NCBI RefSeq assembly: GCF_014196505.1
Contig: NZ_JACIDW010000002.1
Coordinates: 372,001-436,000 of the forward strand
Length of the DNA: 64,000 nucleotides
Reading direction: 5' to 3'
DNA from: Rhizobium metallidurans
GTDB lineage: Bacteria; Pseudomonadota; Alphaproteobacteria; Rhizobiales; Rhizobiaceae
The position numbers were made by a program, and so were the translations under genes. Of this stretch, positions 35,623 through 46,170 are shown piece by piece. The first letter of the stretch is position 1, and every line of letters begins with the position of its first letter. The notes under the pieces are model-generated. The model was not told the origin of the DNA, did not search any database, and saw nothing but the letters and a program-made list of their open reading frames with translations.

Positions 35623-36408
35623 TCAGAAGAACTCGTCAAGCATCTGATACCGCTTCATTTTAACGGCATCCAGCGAGACGAGCCCATAGTGTCGGCAAAA
35701 CGGCTCGACGAACGCCTCGCCGAAATTCCCGCCGATGCTGCGGCAGGCAAGCGCGATATCCTGGTAGCGATCGGCAACGCCAAGCCGGCCGCAGTCGATA
35801 TAACCGGCGAACCTCTCACCGGACGCGACGAAATTCGGCAGACAGGCATCGCCATGCGTGACGACAAGGTCCTCCTCGCCGGCAGGCATCCGGCGAAGCT
35901 CCGAAAACAGATCGGTAGCGCTTCGCCCCAGCCGCTCGCCATCGAAATCCCCCTCGTCGACCAACCCGGCCCGCATACGCCGCGCGGCGGCGGCAAGCCG
36001 TTTCGACCATCGGTGATCGAATGGGCATGAAGCGATGTCGAGGGAATGGAGCGCGCGCAACGCCGAAGCCAGCATCACCACCCGCGCCTCGACCGAAACC
36101 GTCGAGGCGAACGCAAGATCGCGGCCAGGCAAGGCACTCATCAACAGCCACTCACAGCCATCCTCGGTGACCGACGCGATGATATCGGGGCACGGCAGCC
36201 GCTGGTTCGACAACCACCGCAGACGCGCCGCCTCCTCCGCCAACTCGCCATGTGCACTGCGAGCCTCGCGCTTCAGATAGAACGTCGGTGCGCCCGTACG
36301 CTTGAGGCGAAACACCTCGGACGTCGACCGCCCGATAGGATCACGATCCCAGGAATAACCCGCGATGAAGCTGTCCAGTGCAGCGGGATGAGCCAAGCGA
36401 GGTCTCAC
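35623..36408 (-). CDS. Aminoglycoside 3'-phosphotransferase-like kinase, APH(3') type
   Basis: This 261-residue antibiotic kinase-like protein has the catalytic loop VVTHGDACLPNFV and the metal site GYIDCGRLGVADRYQDIALACRSI, both in the form specific to APH(3') enzymes. The N-terminal lobe contains the ATP-binding lysine (TFYLKREA). The C-terminus ends YQMLDEFF, like APH(3')-II proteins. If active it would phosphorylate kanamycin and neomycin. Its GC and codon use resemble the host, so it looks like a resident chromosomal gene rather than a recent import. The start is a GTG at 36408, since no ATG is available nearby. Confidence 0.85.
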   Translation of the reverse strand: MRPRLAHPAALDSFIAGYSWDRDPIGRSTSEVFRLKRTGAPTFYLKREARSAHGELAEEAARLRWLSNQRLPCPDIIASVTEDGCEWLLMSALPGRDLAFASTVSVEARVVMLASALRALHSLDIASCPFDHRWSKRLAAAARRMRAGLVDEGDFDGERLGRSATDLFSELRRMPAGEEDLVVTHGDACLPNFVASGERFAGYIDCGRLGVADRYQDIALACRSIGGNFGEAFVEPFCRHYGLVSLDAVKMKRYQMLDEFF

Positions 36409-36441
36409 GCGGTTGGCCCGCCTCGATCGAGGCCGCGGCGA

Positions 36442-36603
36442 TCAGTGTACTGTTTCGGGCTGCATTTCGCCGTAGAGGATGGAAAGCGCGTCTTCCAGCG
36501 CGGACACCAGAATGTCGGTCAACTCGTCGCCACGGCTTTCGATGATCGCCACCTTGGTGGCTTCGTCCTGCTGCTCGAAAAAGCGCTCGATTTCGTTCGA
36601 CAT
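36442..36603 (-). CDS. Small acidic protein of 53 residues
   Basis: The frame encodes MSNEIERFFEQQDEATKVAI, continues IESRGDELTDILVSALEDAL and ends in GEMQPETVH. It is acidic and likely all helical. GAGGGG lies eight bases before the ATG, and the third-position GC is high, so I think it is real. It sits 33 bases upstream of the aminoglycoside kinase gene on the same strand and may be co-transcribed with it. The function is unknown. Confidence 0.6.
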   Translation of the reverse strand: MSNEIERFFEQQDEATKVAIIESRGDELTDILVSALEDALSILYGEMQPETVH

Positions 36604-36825
36604 GTCATTGTCCCCTCTTGTGCCGCTAACATCCGGCGATGGGACAAAGCTAAGCGGTCATGCTTGCGTCGAACTGGAGCGGATCGGATGAACGATTCCG
36701 TTTCACTTCGACACACCCAATCTAGCGCATTTCGAAAACGCTTCCAGACCGTTAAGCAAAACTTCCGTTATTTCCCTGACATCCTGCCTCATCACTTCGT
36801 GCGAGGCCTGGTCGAAACGTACCCG

Positions 36826-38124
36826 TCAGAATTCCGGGAACCCACGGCTGCGCCACTGCGACTTCGGGATCGCGGCGCCGACGTCATAGGCGAAGGACAC
36901 AACCTTGGTGCCTTCGGTATCGACCTCGCAGCGGAAGCTCATATCGTACCAGCGCGAACTCGCGCGGAAGGCGCCGCGCTTGATCTCCAGCACATTGCCC
37001 TGCTGCAGGCGATAGGATGGCAGAAGCTCCGGCCGGAACCCCTGCGGCGAGCGCCTCAACTGTTCGCGCAGTTCCGTCGTGCAGAGCTCGGCGATCCGCA
37101 TACCCCGCGGCATGCCGTCGATCGCCGTCCTTGCCACGGCACCGCCCGTGTCGTTCTGCGAATAGAGCTTCTTGACCTTGGTCAGTTGATCGACCGCCGG
37201 CGTGGCCGTGGCGGCGGGGTCCGGTTTGGCCTGCGTGATATCGGTCGTCACAACGCCTGTCGCCTCGGCGGGCGGCCCGTTGTTTTCCTGAAGCGTGCTG
37301 GCGACATCGACCTGCGGCAGGTTGATATCGTCGGGTATCGGTTTGGCCGGCGGCTTGTCGTCGGCCTCGGGCTTTCCGGCCGATGCGGGATCGTCGGTGG
37401 GCTTTTCCGCATCTGGCGCGCCGGCGGGCTTGCCCGCTTCGCTCGATGCGTCGCCATCCTCCGCCTTCCTCGGACCGCTTGCCTTGTCACCGAATTCGAA
37501 GACGGGGCGCAGCGGCCGGATCGGCTGCGGCTTGCCGTCGGGCCCCTTCGGCTGCTGGTCGGCCCTTGCCTGTTCGGCGGGGTCGGGCTTCGGCGGCTCC
37601 TCGGCCTTCTGCTCCTCGGGCGGCTTTTCTTCCGGAGGCTTTTCAGGCGGCGGCGGCTCGGGTGGCTTTTGCTCCGGGGGCTTCTCTTCAGCCGGCTTCT
37701 CTTCAGACGGCTTGGGCGCCTCCGGTGGTTTCTCCTCCGGCGGCTTTGGCGACGGCGGCGGAGGTGGCGGCTCTGCCTTGGCCTCCTCCTTCGGCGGCTC
37801 GGGCGGCTTCTGCTCGGCCTTCTGTTCTTCCGGCTTCTGCTCGTCGGCGGGCTTTTGCGCCGCCGCCGGCTGCTCGGGCGGCTTCTGCTCGGGCTTCGGT
37901 TCTTCCGGCACCTTCAGCGCAGCCTGCTCCTCCGGCTTCTTTTCCTCGGGCTTCTTTTCCTCCGGTGGCGGCACCATCTCGACATTGACCGTCTCCTCCT
38001 GAGGAGGCGGCGTCGGCTGCGGCAGCCTGACGAGAAAGCCGGCGACGATGGCAACATGAAGCAGCACCGAGGCGACGACGCCCCAGCCGAACACTCCCAA
38101 TTGCTTTTCAGGTGCCTTGGTCAT
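36826..38124 (-). CDS. DUF930 protein with TonB-like N-terminus and long Pro/Glu/Lys-rich linker
   Basis: This 432-residue envelope protein has one N-terminal membrane helix (FGWGVVASVLLHVAIVAGFLV), then about 150 residues of PEEKKPEE / PPEPPKEE low-complexity repeat, a second disordered part, and a C-terminal DUF930 domain (about residues 330-432: ELCTTELREQLRRSPQGFRPELLPS). The layout is that of TonB/TolA proteins that span the periplasm, but the C-terminal domain is different and unassigned. The start at 38124 (MTKAPEK) is an ATG six bases after an in-frame GTG; neither has a clear ribosome site. Confidence 0.85.
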   Translation of the reverse strand: MTKAPEKQLGVFGWGVVASVLLHVAIVAGFLVRLPQPTPPPQEETVNVEMVPPPEEKKPEEKKPEEQAALKVPEEPKPEQKPPEQPAAAQKPADEQKPEEQKAEQKPPEPPKEEAKAEPPPPPPSPKPPEEKPPEAPKPSEEKPAEEKPPEQKPPEPPPPEKPPEEKPPEEQKAEEPPKPDPAEQARADQQPKGPDGKPQPIRPLRPVFEFGDKASGPRKAEDGDASSEAGKPAGAPDAEKPTDDPASAGKPEADDKPPAKPIPDDINLPQVDVASTLQENNGPPAEATGVVTTDITQAKPDPAATATPAVDQLTKVKKLYSQNDTGGAVARTAIDGMPRGMRIAELCTTELREQLRRSPQGFRPELLPSYRLQQGNVLEIKRGAFRASSRWYDMSFRCEVDTEGTKVVSFAYDVGAAIPKSQWRSRGFPEF

Positions 38125-38263
38125 ACCCACGCGATGCTGAACGACAAGTTGTCGATGTGGCCTTTCAAGAAGGCATCATCAAGCCTTAAAGGCAAAAAAC
38201 ACGATCATCTGCCAAGCGCCTGAACGCCAGGCGCACAATCCCCAGCCGACGCCGTCAAGAACG

Positions 38264-38294
38264 CGAAAAGCCGGACCCAGGGCCCGGCTTTTCG
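38264..38294 (-). terminator. Terminator of rpoD
   Basis: An 11-bp perfect stem (CGAAAAGCCGG and its complement) with a 9-base loop lies 19 bases after the rpoD stop, with TTTT in the 3' arm. It can work in both directions. Confidence 0.75.
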
Positions 38295-38312
38295 AATGAC
38301 GTTGTCCGCGAC

Positions 38313-40367
38313 TTAGCTGTCAAGGAACGACCGGAGCTTCCTGGAGCGGCTCGGATGCTTCAGCTTGCGCAGCGCCTTCGCTTCGATCTGACGGATACGT
38401 TCGCGGGTAACCGAGAACTGCTGTCCGACTTCCTCGAGCGTATGGTCGGTGTTCATGCCGATGCCGAAGCGCATGCGCAGCACGCGCTCTTCACGCGGCG
38501 TCAGCGAAGCGAGAACACGGGTCGTCGTCTCGCGCAGGTTCGCCTGGATGGCGGCGTCGATCGGCAGAAGCGCGTTCTTGTCCTCGATGAAATCGCCGAG
38601 GTGCGAATCTTCTTCGTCACCGACAGGCGTTTCGAGCGAGATCGGCTCCTTGGCGATCTTCAGGACCTTGCGGACCTTTTCGAGCGGCATGGCGAGCTTT
38701 TCGGCCAGTTCTTCCGGCGTCGGCTCGCGGCCGATCTCGTGCAGCATCTGGCGCGAGGTACGAACGATCTTGTTGATCGTTTCAATCATATGAACAGGGA
38801 TACGGATCGTACGGGCCTGGTCGGCGATCGAACGGGTGATCGCCTGACGGATCCACCACGTCGCATAGGTCGAGAACTTGTAGCCACGGCGGTATTCGAA
38901 CTTGTCGACCGCCTTCATCAGGCCGATGTTGCCTTCCTGAATGAGGTCGAGGAACTGCAGGCCGCGGTTCGTGTACTTCTTGGCGATGGAGATGACGAGG
39001 CGAAGGTTCGCTTCGACCATTTCCTTCTTGGCGATACGCGCTTCACGCTCGCCCTTCTGCACCATCGACACGATGCGGCGGAATTCGGCGATCGAGATGC
39101 CGGTTTCCGTTGCGAGGTTCTGGATCTCCTGGCGGATGTCGCGGATCGTGGTGTTTTCGCCCTTGGCGAATTCCTTCCAGCCGCGTGCGGCCAGGTTGGC
39201 GATCGACTTCATCCAGTTCGGATCGAGCTCGGCGCCCTGGTACTGTTCCAGGAACGAGTCGCGCTTGACGCCGTAGGATTCGGCCAGACGCAGCAGACGG
39301 CCTTCGTTCTGCATCAGTCGCTTGGAGATATCGTAGAGCTGCTCGACAAGGGCGTCGACGCGGTTCTGGTTCAGCGACAGAGACTTCACCGCCTTGATGA
39401 GCTCGTCCTTGAGCTCCTTGTAGCGGCGCTCCTGAGCGGAAGACAGCGTGCCGGTCGCAGCGAGACGCTGCTCGACCTGCTGGTCCTGCAGCTTGCGCAG
39501 CTTCTTGTAGGTCTCGGCGATGATGTCGAGCGTTTCCATGACCTGTGGACGCAGTTCCGCTTCCATGGCGGCCAGCGACAGGTTGGATTCGTCCTCGTCT
39601 TCCTCTTCCTCTTCCGGAGGCAGGCCCTCGCCGCCGACATTGGTGATGTCGTCGTCGCCCGAACGGGTGCGGCGGGTCTTTTCCTTCTCCTCGGCGGCCT
39701 TGCGGTCGGCCTCGATCTTCTCGGGGCTCTGGAACTGCGGCGCAGCCTTCGCCTCGGGACCGGAATAGGTCGTTTCGAGATCGATGATCTCGCGCAGCAG
39801 CGTCGTGCCTTCGTTGAGTTCGTCGCGCCAGATGATGATCGCCTGGAAGGTCAGCGGGCTCTCGCAGAGACCACCGATCATCGTCTCACGGCCGGCCTCG
39901 ATGCGCTTGGCGATGGCGATTTCGCCTTCGCGCGACAGAAGCTCCACCGAACCCATCTCGCGCAGATACATGCGCACGGGGTCGTCGGTACGGTCGGTCG
40001 GCTCTTTCTTCTTGGCGGTCGCGAGCGCGGTACCGCCGGAGGGAGCAAGCTCACCGCCTTCGCTTTCCTCGTCCGAACCGGAATCGTCGTCGCCGGCGTC
40101 GTTGCCGCCGGCTTCTTCGGCTTCTTCATCCTCGATGACGTTGATGCCCATGTCCGACAGCATCGACATCGTGTCTTCGATCTGCTCGGACGTCACTTCC
40201 TCGGACGGCAGAACGGCATTGAGCTCGTCCATCGTCACATAGCCGCGCTTCTTGGCGGCCTTGATCATTTTCTTGACCGCGTCATCGGAAAGATCGAGAA
40301 GAGGGCCGTCGGTACCGCCGTCGCGTTCGACTTCCGCTTCTTCGTTCTCTTTGACCTTCGTTGCCAT
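38313..40367 (-). CDS. rpoD: RNA polymerase primary sigma factor RpoD (sigma-70)
   Basis: This 684-residue housekeeping sigma factor has region 1.1 at the N-terminus and an acidic non-conserved region (about 90-130 and 230-270, rich in EEEE). Region 2 is clear ([57 protein letters not shown]), as is the region 4.2 HTH ([27 protein letters not shown]). The start at 40367 ([10 protein letters not shown]) follows AGGAAGG and gives the standard rhizobial length. The gene stands alone, not directly behind dnaG as in many proteobacteria. Confidence 0.97.
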   Translation of the reverse strand: MATKVKENEEAEVERDGGTDGPLLDLSDDAVKKMIKAAKKRGYVTMDELNAVLPSEEVTSEQIEDTMSMLSDMGINVIEDEEAEEAGGNDAGDDDSGSDEESEGGELAPSGGTALATAKKKEPTDRTDDPVRMYLREMGSVELLSREGEIAIAKRIEAGRETMIGGLCESPLTFQAIIIWRDELNEGTTLLREIIDLETTYSGPEAKAAPQFQSPEKIEADRKAAEEKEKTRRTRSGDDDITNVGGEGLPPEEEEEDEDESNLSLAAMEAELRPQVMETLDIIAETYKKLRKLQDQQVEQRLAATGTLSSAQERRYKELKDELIKAVKSLSLNQNRVDALVEQLYDISKRLMQNEGRLLRLAESYGVKRDSFLEQYQGAELDPNWMKSIANLAARGWKEFAKGENTTIRDIRQEIQNLATETGISIAEFRRIVSMVQKGEREARIAKKEMVEANLRLVISIAKKYTNRGLQFLDLIQEGNIGLMKAVDKFEYRRGYKFSTYATWWIRQAITRSIADQARTIRIPVHMIETINKIVRTSRQMLHEIGREPTPEELAEKLAMPLEKVRKVLKIAKEPISLETPVGDEEDSHLGDFIEDKNALLPIDAAIQANLRETTTRVLASLTPREERVLRMRFGIGMNTDHTLEEVGQQFSVTRERIRQIEAKALRKLKHPSRSRKLRSFLDS

Positions 40368-40803
40368 GTATATCGTCGCCTTCCTGACGCTATTCAAACT
40401 CGCTGCGGTAAAACGGCCCTATCAAGGCCGGCGCGCCGCAAACGGCCGTCTCGAATCACCTGATCCCAAATAACGGGATGACATTTAATGCCTGATTAAC
40501 CACGATTGCCGGCGCCGGACGACAGAGTTCATATGTCACCAAATGTCCGGCCATGGTTGTGCGATCTGCCCTTGACCCAGTTCACCGCTATTCAAGTCGA
40601 ACGGTGATTCCCACAATTTTAGTTCTCGTCAAGCTTTTCCAGCAAAAAAGCGCGAGAAAACTTGGAAAAAGCCTTATCCACAGGCCGCAAGCCGCCAAAG
40701 CGGTTGCCAACCATAGATAGGATGTCACCACGGGAAGACAAGAGCGTGCGCCATTCTTGTGAAACGGCCGGCTGCGCACGCTGTGCGCGCACCTCCAAGC
40801 AAA
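40368..40803. other. 436-base rpoD leader/promoter region
   Basis: It holds the rpoD promoter, which I could not place with confidence; a TTGACG hexamer at about 40631 (minus strand) lacks a good partner. One perfect DnaA box TTATCCACA occurs at 40674-40682. A small hairpin near 40420 (CGGCCTTGATAGGGCCG) lies in the leader. No gene is seen. Confidence 0.5.
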
Positions 40804-41151
40804 CTAATGCGACTTGCCGTCCCATGGCTGGATCTCGATCGCCGCAAGATCGACGGCGGGGACGCAGCGCAGATTGATGCAGGCCATCTCCGTGCCATCG
40901 GGCATCTTGCCCTCGCTGAACGGGCCGACGCCGCAATTGCCGCAGAAGTGATGCTGGATCACATGGGCGTTGAATGTGTAGGTCGACAGTGACTCGCGCG
41001 GCGTCTTCAGGCTGAACTTGTCGCGCGGCACGAAAGCGAGCAACCCGCCTCGGCGCCGGCAGAGCGAGCAGTTGCAGTCGATCGCCGACGTAAAATCGCC
41101 CTCGACATCGAAGGCGATCTGACCGCAATGGCAGCTTCCTTCATAAATCAT
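40804..41151 (-). CDS. GFA-family (glutathione-dependent formaldehyde-activating-like) protein
   Basis: This 115-residue zinc protein of the GFA/CENP-V fold has metal-site cysteines in GSCHCGQIAFDVEG and CNCSLCRRRGG and a third cluster HHFCGNCGVGPF. Despite the family name, most members are not proven to act on formaldehyde. GGAGGAG lies seven bases before the ATG. It follows tdh by 15 bases and so belongs to the kbl-tdh transcription unit. Confidence 0.88.
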   Translation of the reverse strand: MIYEGSCHCGQIAFDVEGDFTSAIDCNCSLCRRRGGLLAFVPRDKFSLKTPRESLSTYTFNAHVIQHHFCGNCGVGPFSEGKMPDGTEMACINLRCVPAVDLAAIEIQPWDGKSH

Positions 41152-41166
41152 GTCATTCTCCTCCCA

Positions 41167-42201
41167 TTACCAGTCCATCACCACCTTGCCCGAGTTGCCC
41201 GACCGCATCGCCTCGAAGCCCTCGCGGAAATCGTCGATGCCGATACGGTGGGTGATCAAGCCGGACAGGTCCAGCCCACCCTGCACGAAGGCGATCATCT
41301 TGTACCAGGTCTCGAACATCTCGCGCCCGTAGATGCCCTTCAGATTGAGCATCTTGAAGATCACCTTGTTCCAGTCGATCTCGAAGCCGGCGGGCGCGAT
41401 GCCGAGAATGGCGATCTTGCCGCCATTGTTCATCTTGTCGATCATGTCGCGAAAGGCGGGTGCGGCGCCCGACATCTCCAGCCCGACATCGAAGCCCTCC
41501 GTCATGCCAATCGACGTCATCACGTCGGAGAGGTTCTCCTTCGACGCATCGACGACATGATCGATGCCGAGCTTGCGGGCGAGATCGAGCCGGTGCGGAT
41601 TGATATCGGTGATCACGACCTTGCGCGCGCCGGACCGCTTGGCGACCAGCGCCCCCATGATGCCGATCGGTCCGGCGCCGGTCACAAGCACGTCCTCGCC
41701 GACGAGGTCGAAGGAGAGCGCCGTATGCACGGCATTGCCGAACGGATCGAAGATCGCCGCGATCTCATCGGGGATATCGTCGGGGATCGGCACGACATTG
41801 GCTTCCGGAATGCAGACGAACTCGCCGAAGGAGCCGGGACGATTGACGCCGACGCCTTGCGTATTGCGGCACAGATGCCCGCGCCCGGCGCGACAGTTGC
41901 GGCATTTTCCGCAGACGATATGCCCCTCGCCAGAGACCCGCTCGCCGACATGATACTTGGTGACGGCGGAGCCCACCTCGGCGATCACGCCGCAGAACTC
42001 ATGCCCGACCACCATCGGCACAGGAATGGTCTTTTGCGCCCACTGGTCCCAGTTCCAGATATGCACATCTGTCCCGCAGATCGCCGATTTCTTGACCTTG
42101 ATCAGCACATCGTTCGGCCCGACCTCCGGCACCGGCACGTGCTCCATCCAGAGCCCGGCTTCAGGCTTGGACTTCACCAGCGCCTTCATCATGTTCGACA
42201 T
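41167..42201 (-). CDS. tdh: L-threonine 3-dehydrogenase
   Basis: This 344-residue zinc-dependent medium-chain dehydrogenase oxidises L-threonine to 2-amino-3-ketobutyrate with NAD+. The catalytic zinc ligand region is [19 protein letters not shown] and GHEFCG, and the structural zinc cysteines are [15 protein letters not shown]. The NAD site is [31 protein letters not shown] is typical for Tdh as opposed to sorbitol dehydrogenases. GGAGG lies six bases upstream. kbl is immediately upstream, the classic pair. Confidence 0.95.
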   Translation of the reverse strand: MSNMMKALVKSKPEAGLWMEHVPVPEVGPNDVLIKVKKSAICGTDVHIWNWDQWAQKTIPVPMVVGHEFCGVIAEVGSAVTKYHVGERVSGEGHIVCGKCRNCRAGRGHLCRNTQGVGVNRPGSFGEFVCIPEANVVPIPDDIPDEIAAIFDPFGNAVHTALSFDLVGEDVLVTGAGPIGIMGALVAKRSGARKVVITDINPHRLDLARKLGIDHVVDASKENLSDVMTSIGMTEGFDVGLEMSGAAPAFRDMIDKMNNGGKIAILGIAPAGFEIDWNKVIFKMLNLKGIYGREMFETWYKMIAFVQGGLDLSGLITHRIGIDDFREGFEAMRSGNSGKVVMDW

Positions 42202-42268
42202 TCAATTCCTCCCAATTGCCGCGTTCCCCCTTCTTCCCACAGGGGAGAAGGGCAAGCGCTCGCAGCCC

Positions 42269-43456
42269 TTAAATCACACCTAGCTCGCGCCCGGCCTCGG
42301 CGAATGCCGCAATCGCCCGCTCGACGTCCTCGCGCGAATGCGCCGCCGACATCTGCGTGCGGATGCGCGCCTGCCCCTTGGGAACCACGGGGAAGGAGAA
42401 GCCGATGACATAGACGCCCTTCTTCAGCATCAGCGCCGCCATGTCCTGCGCCAGCTTCGCGTCGCCGAGCATGACGGGAATGATCGGATGCCCCTCGCCC
42501 GCCAGCGTGAAGCCGAGCTTCGTCATCTCCGAACGAAACAGATCCGCGTTGGCGGACAACCGCGCCCGCAGCGCATCGCCATGATCGATCAGGTCGAATA
42601 CCTTCAGCGACGCCGCCGCGATGACGGGCGCCAGCGTATTGGAAAACAGATAGGGTCGCGACCGCTGCCGCAGCCAGTCGACCACCTCCGCCTTCGCCGA
42701 CGTATAACCGCCCGACGCGCCGCCCAGCGCCTTGCCGAGCGTGCCGGTGATGATGTCGACCCGCCCCTCAACGCCGCAATGCTCGGCCGAGCCGCGCCCA
42801 TGCTTGCCGACGAACCCGACCGCATGGCTGTCGTCGACCATGACCATCGCGCCATGCTTTTCGGCAAGATCGCAGACACCCTGGAGATTGGCGATAATCC
42901 CGTCCATCGAAAACACACCATCGGTGGCGATCAGCTTGAAGCGGCTGCCCTCGGCCTTCTTCAACTCCTCCTCGAGCGCCGCCATGTCATTATTGGCGTA
43001 GCGGAAACGCTTGGCCTTGGAGAGCCGCACACCGTCGATGATCGAGGCATGGTTCAGCGCATCCGAGATGATCGCATCCTCTTCGCCGAGCAACGTCTCG
43101 AACAAGCCGCCATTGGCATCGAAGCAGGAGGAATAAAGGATCGTGTCCTCCATCCCGAGAAACGACGAAATCCTGGCCTCGAGCTGCTTGTGCTCCTCCT
43201 GCGTACCGCAAATGAAACGCACCGAAGCCATCCCATAACCATAACGATCGAGCGCCTGCTTGCCGGCCTCCGCCAGCTCTTCGTTGTCGGCAAGGCCGAG
43301 ATAGTTGTTGGCGCAGAAATTCAGCACCCGCTCGCCCGAGGCAATCGCGATCTCACCCGCCTGCTTCGAGGTGATGACGCGCTCCGCCTTGTAAAGCCCG
43401 GCCTCCTTCAGGCCGGCAAGCTCGGTGCACAAATGGGAGAGGAAAACCGTATTCAT
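42269..43456 (-). CDS. kbl: Glycine C-acetyltransferase (2-amino-3-ketobutyrate CoA ligase)
   Basis: This 395-residue PLP enzyme cleaves 2-amino-3-ketobutyrate with CoA to glycine and acetyl-CoA, completing threonine breakdown with Tdh. The PLP lysine lies in [15 protein letters not shown]. Other alpha-oxoamine synthase features are [30 protein letters not shown] and [15 protein letters not shown]. It starts the operon kbl-tdh-GFA. A short GC hairpin of RIME style (42228-42252) lies in the 67-base gap before tdh. Confidence 0.95.
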   Translation of the reverse strand: MNTVFLSHLCTELAGLKEAGLYKAERVITSKQAGEIAIASGERVLNFCANNYLGLADNEELAEAGKQALDRYGYGMASVRFICGTQEEHKQLEARISSFLGMEDTILYSSCFDANGGLFETLLGEEDAIISDALNHASIIDGVRLSKAKRFRYANNDMAALEEELKKAEGSRFKLIATDGVFSMDGIIANLQGVCDLAEKHGAMVMVDDSHAVGFVGKHGRGSAEHCGVEGRVDIITGTLGKALGGASGGYTSAKAEVVDWLRQRSRPYLFSNTLAPVIAAASLKVFDLIDHGDALRARLSANADLFRSEMTKLGFTLAGEGHPIIPVMLGDAKLAQDMAALMLKKGVYVIGFSFPVVPKGQARIRTQMSAAHSREDVERAIAAFAEAGRELGVI

Positions 43457-43632
43457 GAGACAATGTCGCCTGTTTCTGAGTTTTCAGTTGCCGCAGGTAC
43501 CATATCACCGCGCGTCTTGTCGCAAAGAGCCTATCGCAAATGATGGCGCTTCAGTGATGGCCTTCGCATAAAACACACCAATGGCAGAGCTTTTCGGAAG
43601 ATGATAAACAGTTGCGTGAAGGGAGAGCAGCA

Positions 43633-43875
43633 ATGGCTCTTTATATCCGCGATGAAGACGTCGACCGGCTCGCAGCCGAGATCCAGGAGCTGACGAAAGC
43701 CCCGACAAAGACGGAAGCGGTTCGCCGCGCACTGGAAAACGAGCTTGCCCGAGCCCGAAAGACCGTTCCAATCGAAGCGAGGCTGGCGAAGGCAAAGGCG
43801 ATCGCCGACGCCATGGGCAAGGGCGATCCTGATTTCGACATGAAACGCTTCACTGACGAAATGTGGGGCGATTGA
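43633..43875 (+). CDS. vapB: VapB-type antitoxin (PSK family)
   Basis: This 80-residue antitoxin has an N-terminal ribbon-helix-helix DNA-binding part (MALYIRDEDVDRLAAEIQELTKAPTKTEAVRRALENEL) and a C-terminal tail that should wrap the toxin (MKRFTDEMWGD). This is the Rv0623-like transcription factor family. GGGAG lies eight bases upstream of the ATG at 43633; the in-frame start at 43612 is not favoured. It overlaps the toxin gene. Antitoxin and toxin together repress their own promoter. Confidence 0.9.
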   Translation: MALYIRDEDVDRLAAEIQELTKAPTKTEAVRRALENELARARKTVPIEARLAKAKAIADAMGKGDPDFDMKRFTDEMWGD

Positions 43876-44309
43876 TCTTGTTTATCGACGCTTCGGCAAT
43901 TGTCGCTGTTCTCACGCGGGAAGCAGGTTACGAGGACATTGAAAAGGCGCTTTCAGACGCCGGGCAAGACGTTCTCTATGTGTCTCCGCTGGTAAAATTC
44001 GAAGCCGTTCTTGCTCTTGCACGCCAAAAGGCGCAAACCGCCGGCTCCCAGGATAAGCCATCGGCCCGGATGATGGACGAGGCGGCAAAGGCGATCGAGG
44101 CCTTCATCGAGGGCCTCGACATCAAGGAAGTCGTCATCTCCGCCGAGATCGGGAACGCCGCCATCACCGCTGCGGCGATCTACGGCAAGGTCGTTGGCCA
44201 CGTCGCAAGCCTGAATTTCGGCGACTGTTACGCATATGCCTGCGCCAAGACGCTTGGTGTCAGATTACTCTACAAGGGCAACGACTTCGTCCACACCGAC
44301 GTCGCGTGA
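43872..44309 (+). CDS. vapC: VapC-type PIN-domain toxin ribonuclease
   Basis: This roughly 145-residue PIN-domain endoribonuclease has the acidic active-site residues in FIDASAIVAVL, VKFEAVLAL and GDCYAYACAKTLGVRLLYKGNDF. It is probably translated from a TTG that overlaps the antitoxin stop (TTGA at 43872); another TTG at 43878 and a GTG at 43863 are in frame, and no ATG is available. The rare start and overlap would keep toxin below antitoxin. It ends four bases before the convergent recQ gene. Confidence 0.9.
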   Translation: MILFIDASAIVAVLTREAGYEDIEKALSDAGQDVLYVSPLVKFEAVLALARQKAQTAGSQDKPSARMMDEAAKAIEAFIEGLDIKEVVISAEIGNAAITAAAIYGKVVGHVASLNFGDCYAYACAKTLGVRLLYKGNDFVHTDVA

Positions 44310-44313
44310 GCCC

Positions 44314-46170
44314 TCACCCATCAAACCCCAAGATCACCTCCAGAAACGCATCCCCATACCGCTCGAGCTTCGATTGCCCGACGCCGGAAATGCCGAGCAG
44401 TTCCTTGTGCGTGCGCGGCCGCTCGGTAGCGAAGGCGATCAGCGTCGTGTCGGGGAAGACGACATAAGGCGGAACGCTCAGCGAGCGGGCGATCGCGGTG
44501 CGCTCGGCGCGGAGCGCCTCGAACAGCGCGTCGTCGGAGCCCGACAAGACCGAGCGTCGCTCGGCCTGCGCCGCCCTCTTCGGCCGCCGTTCGGAAGCCG
44601 GGCGGTCCTTGCGGAAGAACACCTCGCGCTCGCGCTTGAACACGGCGCGCGCGCCCTCCTCCAGCTTCAGCGCACCGAAAGCGCCGTGGTCGACGCGCAC
44701 CAGGCCCATGGCGAGAAGCTGCCGGAACACGGATTGCCAGGTGCGCGCGGCGATATCCTTGCCGGCGCCGAAAACCGGCATTTCGGTGTGACCGAAACGC
44801 TCCGTCTTTTCGTTGACATTGCCTACAAGCACGTCGACCACATGACCCGTGCCGAAGCGCTCGCCCGTGCGGTAGATCGCCGCCAGCGCCTTGATCGCCG
44901 CATCCGTCCCGTCCCAGGTCTCGACCGGCTTCAGGCAGGTGTCGCAGCCGCCGCAATTGCCGGCGTGGCTCTCGCCGAAATGCGAGAGAATAGCCTGCCG
45001 CCGGCACGACGCCGTCTCGCAGATGGCTAAGAGCGCGTTGAGCTTGGAGCGTTCCACCCGCTTGATCTCGTCGGCGGCACCGCCTTCGTCGATCATCCGT
45101 CCGCGCTGGATCACGTCGGCCATGCCATAGGCCATCCAGACCTCGGAAGGCAGCCCGTCGCGCCCGGCGCGGCCGGTCTCCTGGTAGTAGGCCTCGACGG
45201 AACCCGGCAAGTCGAGATGGGCGACATAGCGCACGTTCGGCTTGTCGATCCCCATGCCGAAGGCGACGGTGGCGACGAGGCAGAGATCCTCTTCCTTGAG
45301 GAAGGCATCTTGGTTGGCGTCGCGCACGGCGCGGTCCATGCCGGCGTGATAGGCAAGCGCCCGGATACCCTGGCCGTTCAGCCACTCGGCCGTGTCCTCG
45401 ACCTTGGCGCGCGACAGGCAGTAGACGATGCCGCTATTGCCCTTGTGGCCGGCGAGAAACCGCAGGAGCTGCTGGCGCGGCTGGTCGCGCTCGACGATTT
45501 CGTAGCTGATGTTCGGCCGGTCGAAGCTGGTGGTGAAGATCTTCGCGCCGTTGAGACCGAGGCGCGCCGCGATATCGTCGCGCGTATGCGGATCGGCCGT
45601 CGCCGTCAGCGCGATGCGGGGCACGCCGGGATAAAGCTCGCCGAGCTTGCCGAGCTCACGATATTCCGGCCGGAAATCGTGGCCCCATTGGGATACGCAG
45701 TGCGCTTCATCTATAGCGAACAAGGCGATCCTGGCATTGCCGATGATATCGCGAAACCCGTCCATCAGGATACGCTCGGGCGTGACATAGAGAAGGTCGA
45801 GATTGCCCGACGAGATCGCCCGGCGAACCTCGACATATTCCTCGCGCGTCAGCGACGAGTTGAGCGCGGCTGCCCGGATGCCGAGCTGTTTCATCGCCTC
45901 CACCTGATCGCGCATCAGCGCGATCAGCGGCGAGACAACGATGCCGACACCATCGCGGCAGAGCGCCGGGATCTGGAAGCAGAGCGATTTGCCCGCCCCC
46001 GTCGGAAACAACACCAGCGCATCGCCGCCATCGACCACATGCTCGACGACCGCCTGCTGCTTGCCGCGAAAGGCGGGGTAGCCGTAGACGTGGTTGAGGA
46101 TGCCGAGCGGCGTGCGCTCGGCGCCAAACAGCGCGTCACCCGCCGAAAACCGTGTATCCGCCGCGTCCAT
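44314..46170 (-). CDS. recQ: ATP-dependent DNA helicase RecQ
   Basis: This 618-residue 3'-5' helicase serves recombination and fork repair. Motif I is [18 protein letters not shown] and motif [20 protein letters not shown], and [10 protein letters not shown] is motif VI. The zinc-binding cysteines are [11 protein letters not shown] and NCGGCDTC, then a winged helix (RQC) and a C-terminal HRDC domain ([26 protein letters not shown]). The ATG at 46170 overlaps the dnaG stop (TGATG), so recQ is translationally coupled to primase. Confidence 0.96.
   Translation of the reverse strand: MDAADTRFSAGDALFGAERTPLGILNHVYGYPAFRGKQQAVVEHVVDGGDALVLFPTGAGKSLCFQIPALCRDGVGIVVSPLIALMRDQVEAMKQLGIRAAALNSSLTREEYVEVRRAISSGNLDLLYVTPERILMDGFRDIIGNARIALFAIDEAHCVSQWGHDFRPEYRELGKLGELYPGVPRIALTATADPHTRDDIAARLGLNGAKIFTTSFDRPNISYEIVERDQPRQQLLRFLAGHKGNSGIVYCLSRAKVEDTAEWLNGQGIRALAYHAGMDRAVRDANQDAFLKEEDLCLVATVAFGMGIDKPNVRYVAHLDLPGSVEAYYQETGRAGRDGLPSEVWMAYGMADVIQRGRMIDEGGAADEIKRVERSKLNALLAICETASCRRQAILSHFGESHAGNCGGCDTCLKPVETWDGTDAAIKALAAIYRTGERFGTGHVVDVLVGNVNEKTERFGHTEMPVFGAGKDIAARTWQSVFRQLLAMGLVRVDHGAFGALKLEEGARAVFKREREVFFRKDRPASERRPKRAAQAERRSVLSGSDDALFEALRAERTAIARSLSVPPYVVFPDTTLIAFATERPRTHKELLGISGVGQSKLERYGDAFLEVILGFDG

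Noticed and set aside
36046..38223. A 725-codon plus-strand open frame
   Set aside because: It runs antisense to the proline/glutamate-rich DUF930 gene and the kinase; its leucine/arginine-rich low-complexity product is the shadow of the PEEK repeat.
38355..40463. A 702-codon plus-strand frame opposite rpoD
   Set aside because: RpoD is unmistakable on the minus strand; the antisense product has no domain.
40674..40682. Perfect DnaA box TTATCCACA near rpoD
   Set aside because: A single box without a cluster, AT-rich unwinding region or origin genes does not make an origin.
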